From positions 3,720,001 to 3,784,000 of the forward strand of contig NZ_JACVFC010000001.1 in NCBI RefSeq assembly GCF_014529935.1: DNA of 64,000 nucleotides, given 5' to 3'. A model generated the notes under the pieces. The model saw only the letters and a program-made list of their open reading frames with translations. It did not search any database and was not told the DNA's origin. This document shows positions 41,906 through 50,554 of this stretch, one piece after another. Position numbers and translations under genes: made by a program. The first letter of the stretch is position 1. The number at the start of each line of letters is the position of its first letter. The DNA comes from Chitinophaga qingshengii. GTDB taxonomy: Bacteria; Bacteroidota; Bacteroidia; Chitinophagales; Chitinophagaceae.

Positions 41906-42301
41906 TTATTTTCCCTCCTGGCGCTGGGTGAGATCATAACTGCCCAGCCTTATTTTCACCGGTATCCCGGTCTGTTTCTGCCAGCTCCATTCCTGTTTAC
42001 AGAAAAAACCGAAATGCTGGTCATAATAACTGTGAGGCGTCATTAAATATACCGGAGGGGGTGGGATTTGTTTTGGGCTCCCGGCAACTGTTGCCGATGC
42101 CAGATGAACTAAAGGAAAGCGATTCGAAGTTCCCTTTATGGATAACAAACCGGGAAAAGACAATACAGGTTTCCCGGCCTGCGCCGGAAACGCCAGCGAA
42201 ACCCGCTGAGGCGGCACCTCCATCATCTTAGCCGCTGAAACCTGCGCCTGTACATATACAGGCCCGGACAGCAGCCAGCAACCCAATATCCACCTGTTCA
42301 T
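41906..42301 (-). CDS. Secreted protein of unknown function
   Basis: A 131-residue protein with a signal peptide (about 1-20, ending VYVQAQ) and a Pro-rich middle (KQIPPPPVYLMTPHSYYDQH). It has one Cys in the mature part. No family recognised. It is 15 bases downstream of the threonylcarbamoyl-AMP synthase and shares its orientation. Confidence 0.6.
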   Translation of the reverse strand: MNRWILGCWLLSGPVYVQAQVSAAKMMEVPPQRVSLAFPAQAGKPVLSFPGLLSIKGTSNRFPLVHLASATVAGSPKQIPPPPVYLMTPHSYYDQHFGFFCKQEWSWQKQTGIPVKIRLGSYDLTQRQEGK

Positions 42302-42315
42302 CTTTCTGCAATATT

Positions 42316-42933
42316 TCAGGTAATGGCTTCAAAACTACCGATACCTTCACGTATCAGTTCCGGCTCAGCACCGGTACAATCTATCACTGTAGAAAATCCC
42401 ATCCCGCCAGGACCACCATCCACCACGATATCCACTACTTTACCGAATTTCTCATAAATGATTTCCGGGTCCGTATATTCTTCTACGTAGTGATCAACAG
42501 GCAACGTGGTACTCATTAGCGGGTTGTCCAGTTCTTTCACAATCGTACGACAGATATTATTATCCGGTACCCTGATACCCACCGTGTCTTTTTTGGTCTT
42601 CAACAGTTTAGGCACCATCTTACTGGCAGGCAAAATAAAGGTGTAAGGCCCCGGCAACGCTTTCTTCAGCATTCTGAAGATAGGCGTGTCCACACTCTTG
42701 GCGTAATCAGATAAATGGCTCAGATCATAACAAATGAAGGAAAAATTCGCCTTCTTTGGATCAATCTGTTTAATCCGTGCAATACGTTCTATGGCTTTAT
42801 GCTGGGTGATATCACACCCTAACCCATATACGGTATCCGTTGGATAGATGATAATACCTCCATCCTTCAGACATTCGATGATCGTTTTTATGTTACGGGG
42901 ATTCGGATTCTCCGGATGTACGTTCAACAGCAT
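42316..42933 (-). CDS. L-threonylcarbamoyladenylate synthase (Sua5/YciO/YrdC family)
   Basis: A 205-residue YrdC-fold protein with GGIIIYPTDTVYGLGCDI near the N-terminus, FICYDLSHLSDYAK, GPYTFILPAS and VGIRVPDN. It makes threonylcarbamoyl-AMP for tRNA t6A37, or belongs to the YciO side branch. The frame stays open upstream across the divergent mtgA promoter; ATG 42933 fits the family start. Confidence 0.88.
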   Translation of the reverse strand: MLLNVHPENPNPRNIKTIIECLKDGGIIIYPTDTVYGLGCDITQHKAIERIARIKQIDPKKANFSFICYDLSHLSDYAKSVDTPIFRMLKKALPGPYTFILPASKMVPKLLKTKKDTVGIRVPDNNICRTIVKELDNPLMSTTLPVDHYVEEYTDPEIIYEKFGKVVDIVVDGGPGGMGFSTVIDCTGAEPELIREGIGSFEAIT

Positions 42934-43090
42934 AGTATCATGAATTAAGTAAAAACAGGGGCGCAACAACCGTGCTGCTATTGTAAATTTACCAAATAAT
43001 ATGCTCACAATAGAGGAATGACTAATTCGTAATTCATAATTCCACAATAACTTCCTACCTTTCAAGCCGATTTTTGTAAACCTACGCGGA

Positions 43091-43858
43091 ATGAAGTTAA
43101 AAGGCATTGTCCCCAGAACGTGGAGGAGATTGAAGCGGATATTGCTGGTCCTGTTTGTCACACAATTTGTATATATCATCCTCTTACGATGGGTCAATCC
43201 ACCGATCACCCTGACGATGTTATCCAGCTGGTTCAGCCTCTGGGGCACTGATAAACATCTGCAAAAATCCTGGGTAAGCTACGATGAAATATCCCAACAT
43301 GCCAAACTGGCCGTCATCGCCAGTGAGGACCAACTATTCCCCGACCATGACGGCTTCGATTACAAGTCCATCGAAAAAGCCATGAAACACAATGAAACCA
43401 GCAAAAAGATAAGAGGAGCCAGCACTATCAGTCAGCAGGTAGCGAAAAACGTATTCCTCTGGCAGGGCCGCAGCTGGGTTCGCAAAGGATTGGAAGTATA
43501 CTTCACCTTTATGATCGAGAAAATCTGGGGGAAACAACGTATCCTGGAAATGTACCTGAATGTGGCCCAGATGGGCGATGGCATCTTCGGCATAGAAGCG
43601 GCCTCCCAGGCTTACTACAAAAAAAAGGCCGCCAGTCTGAACCGGGAAGAAGCCGCTATGATAGCTGCCTGTCTTCCTAACCCGGTTAAATACACCGTAA
43701 ATCCGCCAGCCCAAATCACCGCCTGGCGTCAGCGGAAAATCCTGGTACAAATGCGCAACCTGGCGCCGGACCCGGATATTATAGAACTCGTTTCGGGCGT
43801 AAAAAAGACTGTTGATAAAGAAACTACTCCGCCAGCAACCGGTTCACAGCCTCAATAG
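43091..43858 (+). CDS. mtgA: Monofunctional peptidoglycan transglycosylase MtgA
   Basis: A 255-residue GT51 enzyme with one N-terminal membrane helix (about 15-38) and the glycosyltransferase motifs ASEDQLFPDHDGFD (catalytic Glu), GASTISQQVAKNVFLW and RILEMYLNVAQMGDGIFGIEAAS. There is no transpeptidase domain. It polymerises lipid II outside the inner membrane. Its 3' end overlaps the convergent NadR-like gene by 35 bases. Confidence 0.94.
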   Translation: MKLKGIVPRTWRRLKRILLVLFVTQFVYIILLRWVNPPITLTMLSSWFSLWGTDKHLQKSWVSYDEISQHAKLAVIASEDQLFPDHDGFDYKSIEKAMKHNETSKKIRGASTISQQVAKNVFLWQGRSWVRKGLEVYFTFMIEKIWGKQRILEMYLNVAQMGDGIFGIEAASQAYYKKKAASLNREEAAMIAACLPNPVKYTVNPPAQITAWRQRKILVQMRNLAPDPDIIELVSGVKKTVDKETTPPATGSQPQ

Positions 43859-44345
43859 CCAGCGCTTCCCGCTGCTCATAACTACCTCGTATATCCGTCC
43901 AGGTTACCCCTGACTGCATCACGATATCGCGGTATACCTGGTAAAAATAAGTGCGCATATGGGGATCGGGATACTCGCGCTGAGGATCTTCTTCCCACGG
44001 TAAATCAACATAGGTAAGCAGATAATGATCACATTCCTGGGCCGCAATGGCAGTAAGGATACGGGGATCGCATTCCTGGTATTTATGCTCGCTCCATACT
44101 TTAATCACATACAGATCGGTATCGCATACCAGCAGCCCGTTTGCTTTGGCCGCCATTTTCTGTTCCAGCCGCTGCTGGCCTTCGGCAATTGAAAGCAGAT
44201 CGGGTTGTTCATAGGCCCGCCCCAGTCCGTCCAGGTATTCCCGGGCATACTCGGGTGTCCAGACGGTATTAAAATGCGCAGCCAGCTTGGCGCTGAGCGT
44301 ACTTTTGCCTGTAGACTCAGGCCCTATGACTACTACTTTTTTCAT
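43824..44345 (-). CDS. NadR-type ribosylnicotinamide kinase (AAA ATPase)
   Basis: A 173-residue P-loop protein: GPESTGKST (residues 8-16), VWTPEYAREYLDGLG, DTDLYVIKVW and REYPDPHMR. These match the kinase domain of NadR, which phosphorylates nicotinamide riboside to NMN. The DNA-binding and adenylyltransferase domains of full NadR are absent. It overlaps pnuC by 4 bases, which gives the substrate: PnuC imports the riboside. Confidence 0.88.
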   Translation of the reverse strand: MKKVVVIGPESTGKSTLSAKLAAHFNTVWTPEYAREYLDGLGRAYEQPDLLSIAEGQQRLEQKMAAKANGLLVCDTDLYVIKVWSEHKYQECDPRILTAIAAQECDHYLLTYVDLPWEEDPQREYPDPHMRTYFYQVYRDIVMQSGVTWTDIRGSYEQREALAIEAVNRLLAE

Positions 44346-44965
44346 GAATGGGAAATTTCCTGTTCCAGCACGGCCTTACGCCAGCTGAAATAGCCGAAGA
44401 CAGCAATGATAAATAAAAAGATGGTCAGCAGCGCGGTGAGGTAAAGGTGTTTGTAAAACAACAAAGGCACCGCTACAAAATTGGAGATATTGAGCAATAT
44501 CCAGTTTTCCATCTTACGTTTGGCGAGCAACCACATACCCCCGCAGGCCATGGCGGAAATAAAGGCGTCCATGACAGGCACATTGGAATCGGAGAAATTC
44601 ACCAGCAGCACATAAAAGACAGCCCATCCTGCCAGGGCGATGAAGATCGCCGTAGTCAGCTCCCGGGGGCTGCTACGGCTGATCTTCACGGCAGGTTGGG
44701 CCGGGCCCTGACGGGCCCAGTATATCCATCCATAAACACTCATCACCAGGTAATAAGCGTTGAGCGTGGCATCTGCATACAGTTTAAAATGCTCCCTTGA
44801 CAGGAGATAGGTATAAATACCGGTACTGACAATACCGGTGGGATATACCAGTATGTTGTTTTTTTTCTGGAAGATGACCGACAATACTGCAAACAGCACA
44901 GCTATCGCTTCCAGCCAGGTCATGCCATGCAAACCGTTTTGCAGTCCGGTGATGAATTCATTCAT
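44342..44965 (-). CDS. pnuC: Nicotinamide riboside transporter PnuC
   Basis: A 207-residue membrane protein with seven helices. The PnuC pattern is clear: WLEAIAVLFAVLSVIF, ILVYPTGIVSTGIYTYLL and NAYYLVMSVYGWIYW. It imports nicotinamide riboside by facilitated diffusion, trapped by the kinase gene overlapping its stop. The PNGase-type gene ends 18 bases upstream. Confidence 0.93.
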   Translation of the reverse strand: MNEFITGLQNGLHGMTWLEAIAVLFAVLSVIFQKKNNILVYPTGIVSTGIYTYLLSREHFKLYADATLNAYYLVMSVYGWIYWARQGPAQPAVKISRSSPRELTTAIFIALAGWAVFYVLLVNFSDSNVPVMDAFISAMACGGMWLLAKRKMENWILLNISNFVAVPLLFYKHLYLTALLTIFLFIIAVFGYFSWRKAVLEQEISHS

Positions 44966-44983
44966 ACAACAAATGTAAATGGA

Positions 44984-46681
44984 TTATTTTTTCCGGGTAC
45001 CGATCAGTGTTCCGGATACATCCCAGAAACTTTGGCTGGTACCTGCCGGAGCGCCTTGCGGAATCGCCACTTTGATAGTGTGCTGTCCCGGTCCGAGATC
45101 CGGCAGGGAAATGAATACCGGCGAAGTAAGCGTACCGGGGCACCAGTTGGAACGGCTCAGATCTGAAGAAGACAATCCGTTACCAAAATTACCGGATGCC
45201 GGATTAGACAGGCGGTAAGTGCCGCAGTCTGTACGCCAGGGAATAAAATGATATACCCTTTTGCCATCGGCAAAAATTTCATTCTGTTTCGGGTTGAACT
45301 CATCGCCGCCACCCCAGCCACCATGGCCGGTAGTAATGTAACGCAGCTGCAGGTTTTTAATCCCTTCAGGAATGTTGACGGTTACGGTCAGGGAATCCTT
45401 ATCAAAAAGGGTAGGATATTCCTGTCCGGCCATTTCCATGAGATTAGTGGTATTAAACAGCGGGTAACTCCAGTTGGGTTTATTGCTGTTCTCATCTTCA
45501 TCATCACCCGGGTAATATTTAAAGCGCAGGCTTACCTTATGACCGCCCTTGTCATAGTTACCGATATACACACCCAGCCATACTTCGCCCTGTAAGCGGT
45601 GTTGCAGCTCCGTGATATCCTGTTTATACAATACCGAATCAGCCCAGTGGTATCCTTTTATTTTCACCTGGTCGTTGAAGTGATGCACGCCGAAAGGAGT
45701 GAAGAAGCGGAGGACTTCCAGCGCAGGCAGGTAGTTGTCGGTAGCCACCATGCCCTGATACTGTTTACCGTTTTTCGCGGTAAATACCGGCAATGCACCG
45801 GCGCCTTTGCGGAGACCATCCAGGAAGGAAGCGGCTTTGTCGGTAGGCACCATAAACACGGAACCGGTGCGGTCGTACGCGTCGCCATTGGAATACTGTA
45901 CCAGTTCAGCGAACATGGTTTCGCCCTTTTTAGGAGCCGGCAGTTTCACTTTTTTAAGGATTACGGTGCCACCGGCGTAGCGGTAGGTAACACCGGTTTG
46001 TTCGGCTGCCGGATTGTTGATCGTATTTCCCCAGCTGATCTGCTCCTGGTCAAAAACCGGCAGCGTGGTATAACGGCTCTCTATCACTTCCCGCATATAG
46101 GCGGCATCATCTACCTGTTGACCCATTTGTACCGGCCACGCCAGTTCTGCCGGAGTAATTTTACGGTAGTCGATTTTTTTAGCGATGGTTTCGCTGTTGC
46201 CGTTACGGACTATTTTCAGCACCAGTCCCAGTCCCGGCGTGATGGTCAGGTTAGGTGTGCCTTTGAGGGCCATTTGTTTGGTATACCACACTTCAATGGT
46301 GTTGGAGCGGATAAAGAGCTTTGCTTTCTGGCAAACGATGCCGAGGATGGTGTCTGTACCGGGTAACAGTTCCGGCTGTACGTATTCTCCGAAGGGTTTC
46401 TTTAACGTATAGATGTTCCCGTTAGGAGTGCCAAGCACCTGGTAGGTGGCGTTTTCGGCCTGGTCCAGGTATTGTTGTTCTTTAGCTGCCGGTCCGCCCG
46501 GAACGATGTGCGCCCTGTTATGATCGATGAACAGTTGAAGGCTGTTGCCCACCTCTTTTCCGTTGCTGCGCATGCCGTAGGTAATAACGGCGGCGGCACT
46601 GTCGATGTTTTTTTTCTTCTGTGCCAATACCGGCTGGGCGGAGATAGCCATGCCGGTCAACAAAACCAGTAATCCTTTCAT
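44984..46681 (-). CDS. PNGase F-II-type peptide N-glycosidase
   Basis: A 565-residue exported protein: signal peptide (1-20), an N-terminal domain (about 25-225) that reads like the GLPGLI family (GIVCQKAKLF...IEVWYTKQMAL...TPGLGLVLKI), then the two-domain PNGase F catalytic unit. In the first part AYDRTGSVFMV corresponds to the active-site Asp region of PNGase F; the second has TTGHGGWGGGDEF, FIPWRTDCGTYR and SRSNWCPGT. It would cleave N-glycans from Asn. The extra N-terminal domain and length match the F-II type, which also accepts core-fucosylated glycans in known cases. It seems to lead an operon with pnuC. Confidence 0.88.
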   Translation of the reverse strand: MKGLLVLLTGMAISAQPVLAQKKKNIDSAAAVITYGMRSNGKEVGNSLQLFIDHNRAHIVPGGPAAKEQQYLDQAENATYQVLGTPNGNIYTLKKPFGEYVQPELLPGTDTILGIVCQKAKLFIRSNTIEVWYTKQMALKGTPNLTITPGLGLVLKIVRNGNSETIAKKIDYRKITPAELAWPVQMGQQVDDAAYMREVIESRYTTLPVFDQEQISWGNTINNPAAEQTGVTYRYAGGTVILKKVKLPAPKKGETMFAELVQYSNGDAYDRTGSVFMVPTDKAASFLDGLRKGAGALPVFTAKNGKQYQGMVATDNYLPALEVLRFFTPFGVHHFNDQVKIKGYHWADSVLYKQDITELQHRLQGEVWLGVYIGNYDKGGHKVSLRFKYYPGDDEDENSNKPNWSYPLFNTTNLMEMAGQEYPTLFDKDSLTVTVNIPEGIKNLQLRYITTGHGGWGGGDEFNPKQNEIFADGKRVYHFIPWRTDCGTYRLSNPASGNFGNGLSSSDLSRSNWCPGTLTSPVFISLPDLGPGQHTIKVAIPQGAPAGTSQSFWDVSGTLIGTRKK

Positions 46682-46709
46682 TGTCGCTATATCTATCTTA
46701 AAAAATAAA

Positions 46710-46736
46710 AAAGCACAGCCACTAAGACTGTGCTTT
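46710..46736 (-). terminator. Terminator after the NifU-domain gene
   Basis: AAAGCACAG (46710-46718) and CTGTGCTTT (46728-46736) form a 9-bp stem with a 9-base loop; on the minus strand it is followed by a T-rich run. It separates nfu from the PNGase gene. Confidence 0.8.
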
Positions 46737-46767
46737 CATTTAACACTATCATTCACTCAACTATGGC

Positions 46768-47364
46768 TTATTCGGCTTCTGCCACCACTTCTTTCACTTC
46801 CGGGATCATACGCTTCATCATGCCTTCGATACCGGCTTTCAGCGTAATCATGGAAGAGGGGCAGCCAGAGCAGGAACCTTGCAGCATCAATGTTACAGTG
46901 CCAGCTTCGTAGTTTTTGAACTGAATGGCGCCGCCATCCATTTCTACGGCTGGTTTCACATAGTTTTCCAGCAGTTCCTTGATCCTTTTTACCACATCGC
47001 TGTCATCAGCGCTCACGGTGTTGCTGGCAGTATCTTTGGTTACTACCACTTCATCTTCGTTGATAACAGGGCGGTTATCCTCCAGGTACTCCTTCAGGAA
47101 GGATTTGATGGTAGGAATTATATCGTTCCAGTCTGTTTCGCTGGTTTTGGTAAGCGTAATGAAGTTGGCCATAATGAACACGCCCCTGATGAAAGGGAAG
47201 CTGAACAATTCTATCGCCAAAGGAGATGGTTTAGCACTGGCCTCATCCGGAAAATCGATGCTTTTACCTGGATACAACAGTTTGTTGGCTACAAACTTCA
47301 TTGTTTCCGGGTTAGGCGTCATTTCCGTATATATGCTGATGATCGGATTTCCTGTTTTAATCAT
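46768..47364 (-). CDS. NifU/Nfu iron-sulfur scaffold protein
   Basis: A 198-residue two-domain Nfu protein. The N-terminal Scaffold_N domain has TEMTPNPETMKFVANKLL and PFIRGVFIM; the C-terminal NifU domain has VEMDGGAIQF and the cluster-binding GSCSGCPSS (CxxC). It carries or delivers 4Fe-4S clusters, relevant for HemN, MqnC and glutamate synthase. Confidence 0.93.
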   Translation of the reverse strand: MIKTGNPIISIYTEMTPNPETMKFVANKLLYPGKSIDFPDEASAKPSPLAIELFSFPFIRGVFIMANFITLTKTSETDWNDIIPTIKSFLKEYLEDNRPVINEDEVVVTKDTASNTVSADDSDVVKRIKELLENYVKPAVEMDGGAIQFKNYEAGTVTLMLQGSCSGCPSSMITLKAGIEGMMKRMIPEVKEVVAEAE

Positions 47365-47383
47365 TTTATCCTAATTTACCTGA

Positions 47384-47391
47384 CAAAGGTA
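47384..47391 (-). promoter_or_regulatory. -7 element for the Nfu gene
   Basis: TACCTTTG on the minus strand, 19 bases before the ATG at 47364. Confidence 0.45.
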
Positions 47392-47515
47392 GCACTTTCC
47401 GGGCAGAATTTCAGCCCGGGAAAAGCGAAACCTCATCGAATTTTACAATAACGTTATAAGCGGCAGCAATATCCTCCCTAACGCCGTCCCCTACATCAAA
47501 TTAAAAATTAAGGTC

Positions 47516-48031
47516 ATGTTATTGAAAGAATTATCTCCCAAAATTCTGGCTGCACTCAACCAACAGGTAGAAATGGAAGCCGCCTCCTCCCAGTATTATC
47601 TCGCCATGGCTTCCTGGGCCGAGGTCCAGGGCTATAACGGCACAGCCCAGTTTCTCTACCGCCATTCCGACGAAGAGCGGATACATATGCTGAAACTACT
47701 GAAATACATCAACGAAAGAGGCGCTCATGGCCTGGTGCCGGCACTAAAGCAGCCTGACCATCAATTCAAAAACATACAGGCCGTTTTTGAGCTGGTATTT
47801 AAACATGAACTGGCAGTATCCAAGGAAATCAATAACCTGGTAGATCTCTGTCTGCATGAGAAAGACTACGCCACACACAACTTCATGCAATGGTATGTAA
47901 CCGAACAAATCGAGGAAGAACGGATGGCCCGGCATATCCTCGATAAACTGAAACTCATCGGGGAAGACAAGGGCGGTCTCTATATCTTCGACCGCGACCT
48001 GGCCACCCTGGATACGGCCGACAAGTACTGA
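47516..48031 (+). CDS. Ferritin
   Basis: A 171-residue non-haem ferritin with the four-helix core. The ferroxidase ligands are visible: QQVEMEAASSQYYLAMASW, HSDEERIHMLKL and the helix D region WYVTEQIEEERMAR. AAGG sits close before the ATG. It stores iron in a 24-subunit shell in the cytoplasm. Confidence 0.95.
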   Translation: MLLKELSPKILAALNQQVEMEAASSQYYLAMASWAEVQGYNGTAQFLYRHSDEERIHMLKLLKYINERGAHGLVPALKQPDHQFKNIQAVFELVFKHELAVSKEINNLVDLCLHEKDYATHNFMQWYVTEQIEEERMARHILDKLKLIGEDKGGLYIFDRDLATLDTADKY

Positions 48032-48071
48032 TATTAATAAATTTTACATTTATTTTTTTCCGGCGGCTTAG

Positions 48072-48079
48072 TACTTTTG
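48072..48079 (+). promoter_or_regulatory. -7 element six bases before the mgsA ATG
   Basis: TACTTTTG, a full TAnnTTTG match, separated by six bases from ATG 48086, which implies a leaderless mRNA. Confidence 0.55.
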
Positions 48080-48085
48080 CAGCAT

Positions 48086-48538
48086 ATGCAGACAATCAAA
48101 ACGCTGAAAGCACGCAAAAGGATAGCCCTCATCGCACACGACCACAAAAAGGCCGAGCTGATTGAATGGGCTACCTACAACAAAACGGTACTGAGCCGCC
48201 ATGAACTGTATGCTACCGGCACCACCGGCAAACTGATCGAGGAAGCCCTCGACGTTTCTGTGCGGAAACTGCTGAGCGGTCCGCTTGGCGGCGACCAACA
48301 GATAGGCGCCCTCGTTGCCGAAGGAGCACTGGATGTGATCATCTTCTTCTGGGACCCCATGGAAGCCTTGCCGCATGATCCGGATATCAAAGCCCTGCTG
48401 CGCCTGGGCGTTGTATGGAACATCCCTGTGGCCTGTAACCGCGCTTCTGCCGACTTCCTGCTGACATCACCGCTGATGCACCAGGACTATGAAGTGATCC
48501 TCCCTGACTATTCCCAGTATCTCCGGCGGAAAGTCTAG
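48086..48538 (+). CDS. mgsA: Methylglyoxal synthase
   Basis: A 150-residue enzyme with IALIAHDHKKAELIEWA (phosphate-site His and Lys), YATGTTGKLIEE, SGPLGGDQQIGA with the catalytic Asp, and FFWDPMEALPHDPDIKALLRL, all diagnostic for MgsA. It converts dihydroxyacetone phosphate to methylglyoxal when phosphate is short. ATG 48086 rather than an upstream TTG is chosen from the promoter position and family start. Confidence 0.96.
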   Translation: MQTIKTLKARKRIALIAHDHKKAELIEWATYNKTVLSRHELYATGTTGKLIEEALDVSVRKLLSGPLGGDQQIGALVAEGALDVIIFFWDPMEALPHDPDIKALLRLGVVWNIPVACNRASADFLLTSPLMHQDYEVILPDYSQYLRRKV

Positions 48539-48622
48539 TCCTGCCTTTAAATTCCCCGTTTTTACGCCCTGCGGCTATGCTGCACGCGGAAATTTCCGTA
48601 CTTTAATAAAAAAGCTTCGGGA

Positions 48623-50482
48623 ATGAGATCCTTATTGTCCATTTTATTAACCATCCTTACTTTCCACGTCCAGAGCCACGCACAGGACAGTAGCAAAGTT
48701 TCACAAGATTCCACCACCAACGCACAACTCATTGCCACCACCCGGCTGCTACGGGAAAGCGACTCGCTCATCAAAGCAGATGCCGCCGCCAAAGCCGCAC
48801 TGGAAGAGCAAATCCTGCAACTCAGCAATAGCAATAACCAGCGGAAAAAAGAACTGGAACAAAAACTGGCGGATATCATACAGACCGACTCCCTGAAAAA
48901 AGCACGTCAACTGGAACGTATCAACCAGATGAAAGCCATCTCACAAGGCATACCGATAGCGCCTTTCGGCGATACGCTCTTTCGCGTATACTATAAACTG
49001 GGCCCTTTTAAACCCATTGAACGCGCCGCCAGCATCACTAAAAAGCTACAGCTGATCGAAAAAGATCCGTTCTTTTCCCCGGACTCTATCCGGGTAACGC
49101 CCAACGAAAACACGGTAGACATAGTATACAACGACCTGATTGTCCAAACCATCACTGATGACGATGCCCTTTGGCTGAACCAGGACAAGGCACAGGTGGC
49201 CAACGACTATGCCGCTATCATCCGTAAAGCAATACAACAACAGAAGGCACAGCACAGCATGCAATACATCCTGGTGCGCCTCGGCTGGCTGGCATTGATA
49301 CTGGCCGTTTTGAGCATTATCATCTTCGGTATTAACCGCCTGTTCAAGTCTCTCAGGAAAAGGCTCATCCGGGAAAAAGACCGTTACCTGAAAGGAGTAA
49401 AAGTGAAAAACTATGCCCTGCTCAACCAGCAAAAACAACTGGGCATTATTTATAGCACCCTCGGTGTGGCGCGTATTGTATTGATCCTGCTGGTATTGTA
49501 CCTCACGTTGCCCCTTGTTTTTGGTATATTTCCCTGGACGAAAGGCATTGCCGATAAATTGATTGAGTGGACCTTATCACCTGTAAAAGCCATCCTGACG
49601 GGTATATTCAGTTATCTGCCCAAACTATTGACCATCATCGTGATATATGTAGTCACCCGGCTGCTGGTAAGGCTGGTCAATTATCTCGCCAGTGAAATCG
49701 CCAGCGGCAACCTGAAAATCAATGGTTTTTATACAGACTGGGCTTTGCCAACAGCCAGTGGTATCAAGTTCCTGCTGTATGCTTTTATGTTTGTGGTGAT
49801 CTTCCCTTATCTGCCCGGGTCAGACTCCAAAATATTCCAGGGCGTGTCCGTTTTCCTGGGCATCCTTTTTTCTTTGGGCTCTTCCTCTGCTATTTCCAAT
49901 GTAGTAGCCGGTTTCGTGATCACTTACATGCGGCCTTTTAAAATCGGCGACCGTATCAGGCTGGGGGAAATTACCGGCGATGTCATAGAAAAAAACCTGC
50001 TGGTAACGCGGCTGCGCACTGTCAAAAATGAAGAAATCACCGTGCCCAATGCCAGTATACTCAATGGTCATACCGTCAATTTTACTTCTTCCAGTAAAGA
50101 TCTGGGCCTGATACTGCATACCACCGTCACCATTGGTTATGATGTTCCTTGGAGACAGGTGCATGAGCTGCTGATCCGTGCCGCCCTCGCCACAGATGGT
50201 CTCCAGAAAGACCGGAAGCCGTTTGTATTACAGAAAGCGCTCAACGACTTTTCCGTGGCCTATGAAATCAATGCCTATACGGAATCATCGCACCAGATGG
50301 GCGAAATCTATTCCCGGCTGAATCAACACATCCAGGATATATTTAACGAAGCGGGCGTGGAAATCATGTCGCCGCAATATCATGCCCATCGCGACGGAAA
50401 TGGCACCACCACACCCCGTTCCTACATGCCCGATAATTACGAGCCGCCCGCCTTTAAAATAAAAGTGGACCATAAGCCATAA
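48623..50482 (+). CDS. MscS-family mechanosensitive channel
   Basis: A 619-residue protein: signal peptide (about 1-21), a periplasmic helical region with coiled-coil character (about 55-100), four or five membrane helices (about 215-405), and the MscS core from about 415 (SLGSSSAISNVVAGFVITYMRPFKIGDRI, then ITVPNASIL). A C-terminal beta/alpha domain follows. It is larger than MscS and nearer to the YbdG/MscK-like type with an extra N-terminus. It releases pressure in osmotic downshock. Confidence 0.9.
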   Translation: MRSLLSILLTILTFHVQSHAQDSSKVSQDSTTNAQLIATTRLLRESDSLIKADAAAKAALEEQILQLSNSNNQRKKELEQKLADIIQTDSLKKARQLERINQMKAISQGIPIAPFGDTLFRVYYKLGPFKPIERAASITKKLQLIEKDPFFSPDSIRVTPNENTVDIVYNDLIVQTITDDDALWLNQDKAQVANDYAAIIRKAIQQQKAQHSMQYILVRLGWLALILAVLSIIIFGINRLFKSLRKRLIREKDRYLKGVKVKNYALLNQQKQLGIIYSTLGVARIVLILLVLYLTLPLVFGIFPWTKGIADKLIEWTLSPVKAILTGIFSYLPKLLTIIVIYVVTRLLVRLVNYLASEIASGNLKINGFYTDWALPTASGIKFLLYAFMFVVIFPYLPGSDSKIFQGVSVFLGILFSLGSSSAISNVVAGFVITYMRPFKIGDRIRLGEITGDVIEKNLLVTRLRTVKNEEITVPNASILNGHTVNFTSSSKDLGLILHTTVTIGYDVPWRQVHELLIRAALATDGLQKDRKPFVLQKALNDFSVAYEINAYTESSHQMGEIYSRLNQHIQDIFNEAGVEIMSPQYHAHRDGNGTTTPRSYMPDNYEPPAFKIKVDHKP

Positions 50483-50554
50483 GAATCATATAATTAGCAA
50501 GAAAACAGGCTTCCTTTTTGCTATTTTCGCATCTTACGGTTTAAAGTAAGGCAG

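Noticed and set aside
42934..43248. Upstream extension of the threonylcarbamoyl-AMP synthase by 105 residues
   Set aside because: It crosses the divergent mtgA start region; the extra sequence is not like the family, and ATG 42933 fits the family start.
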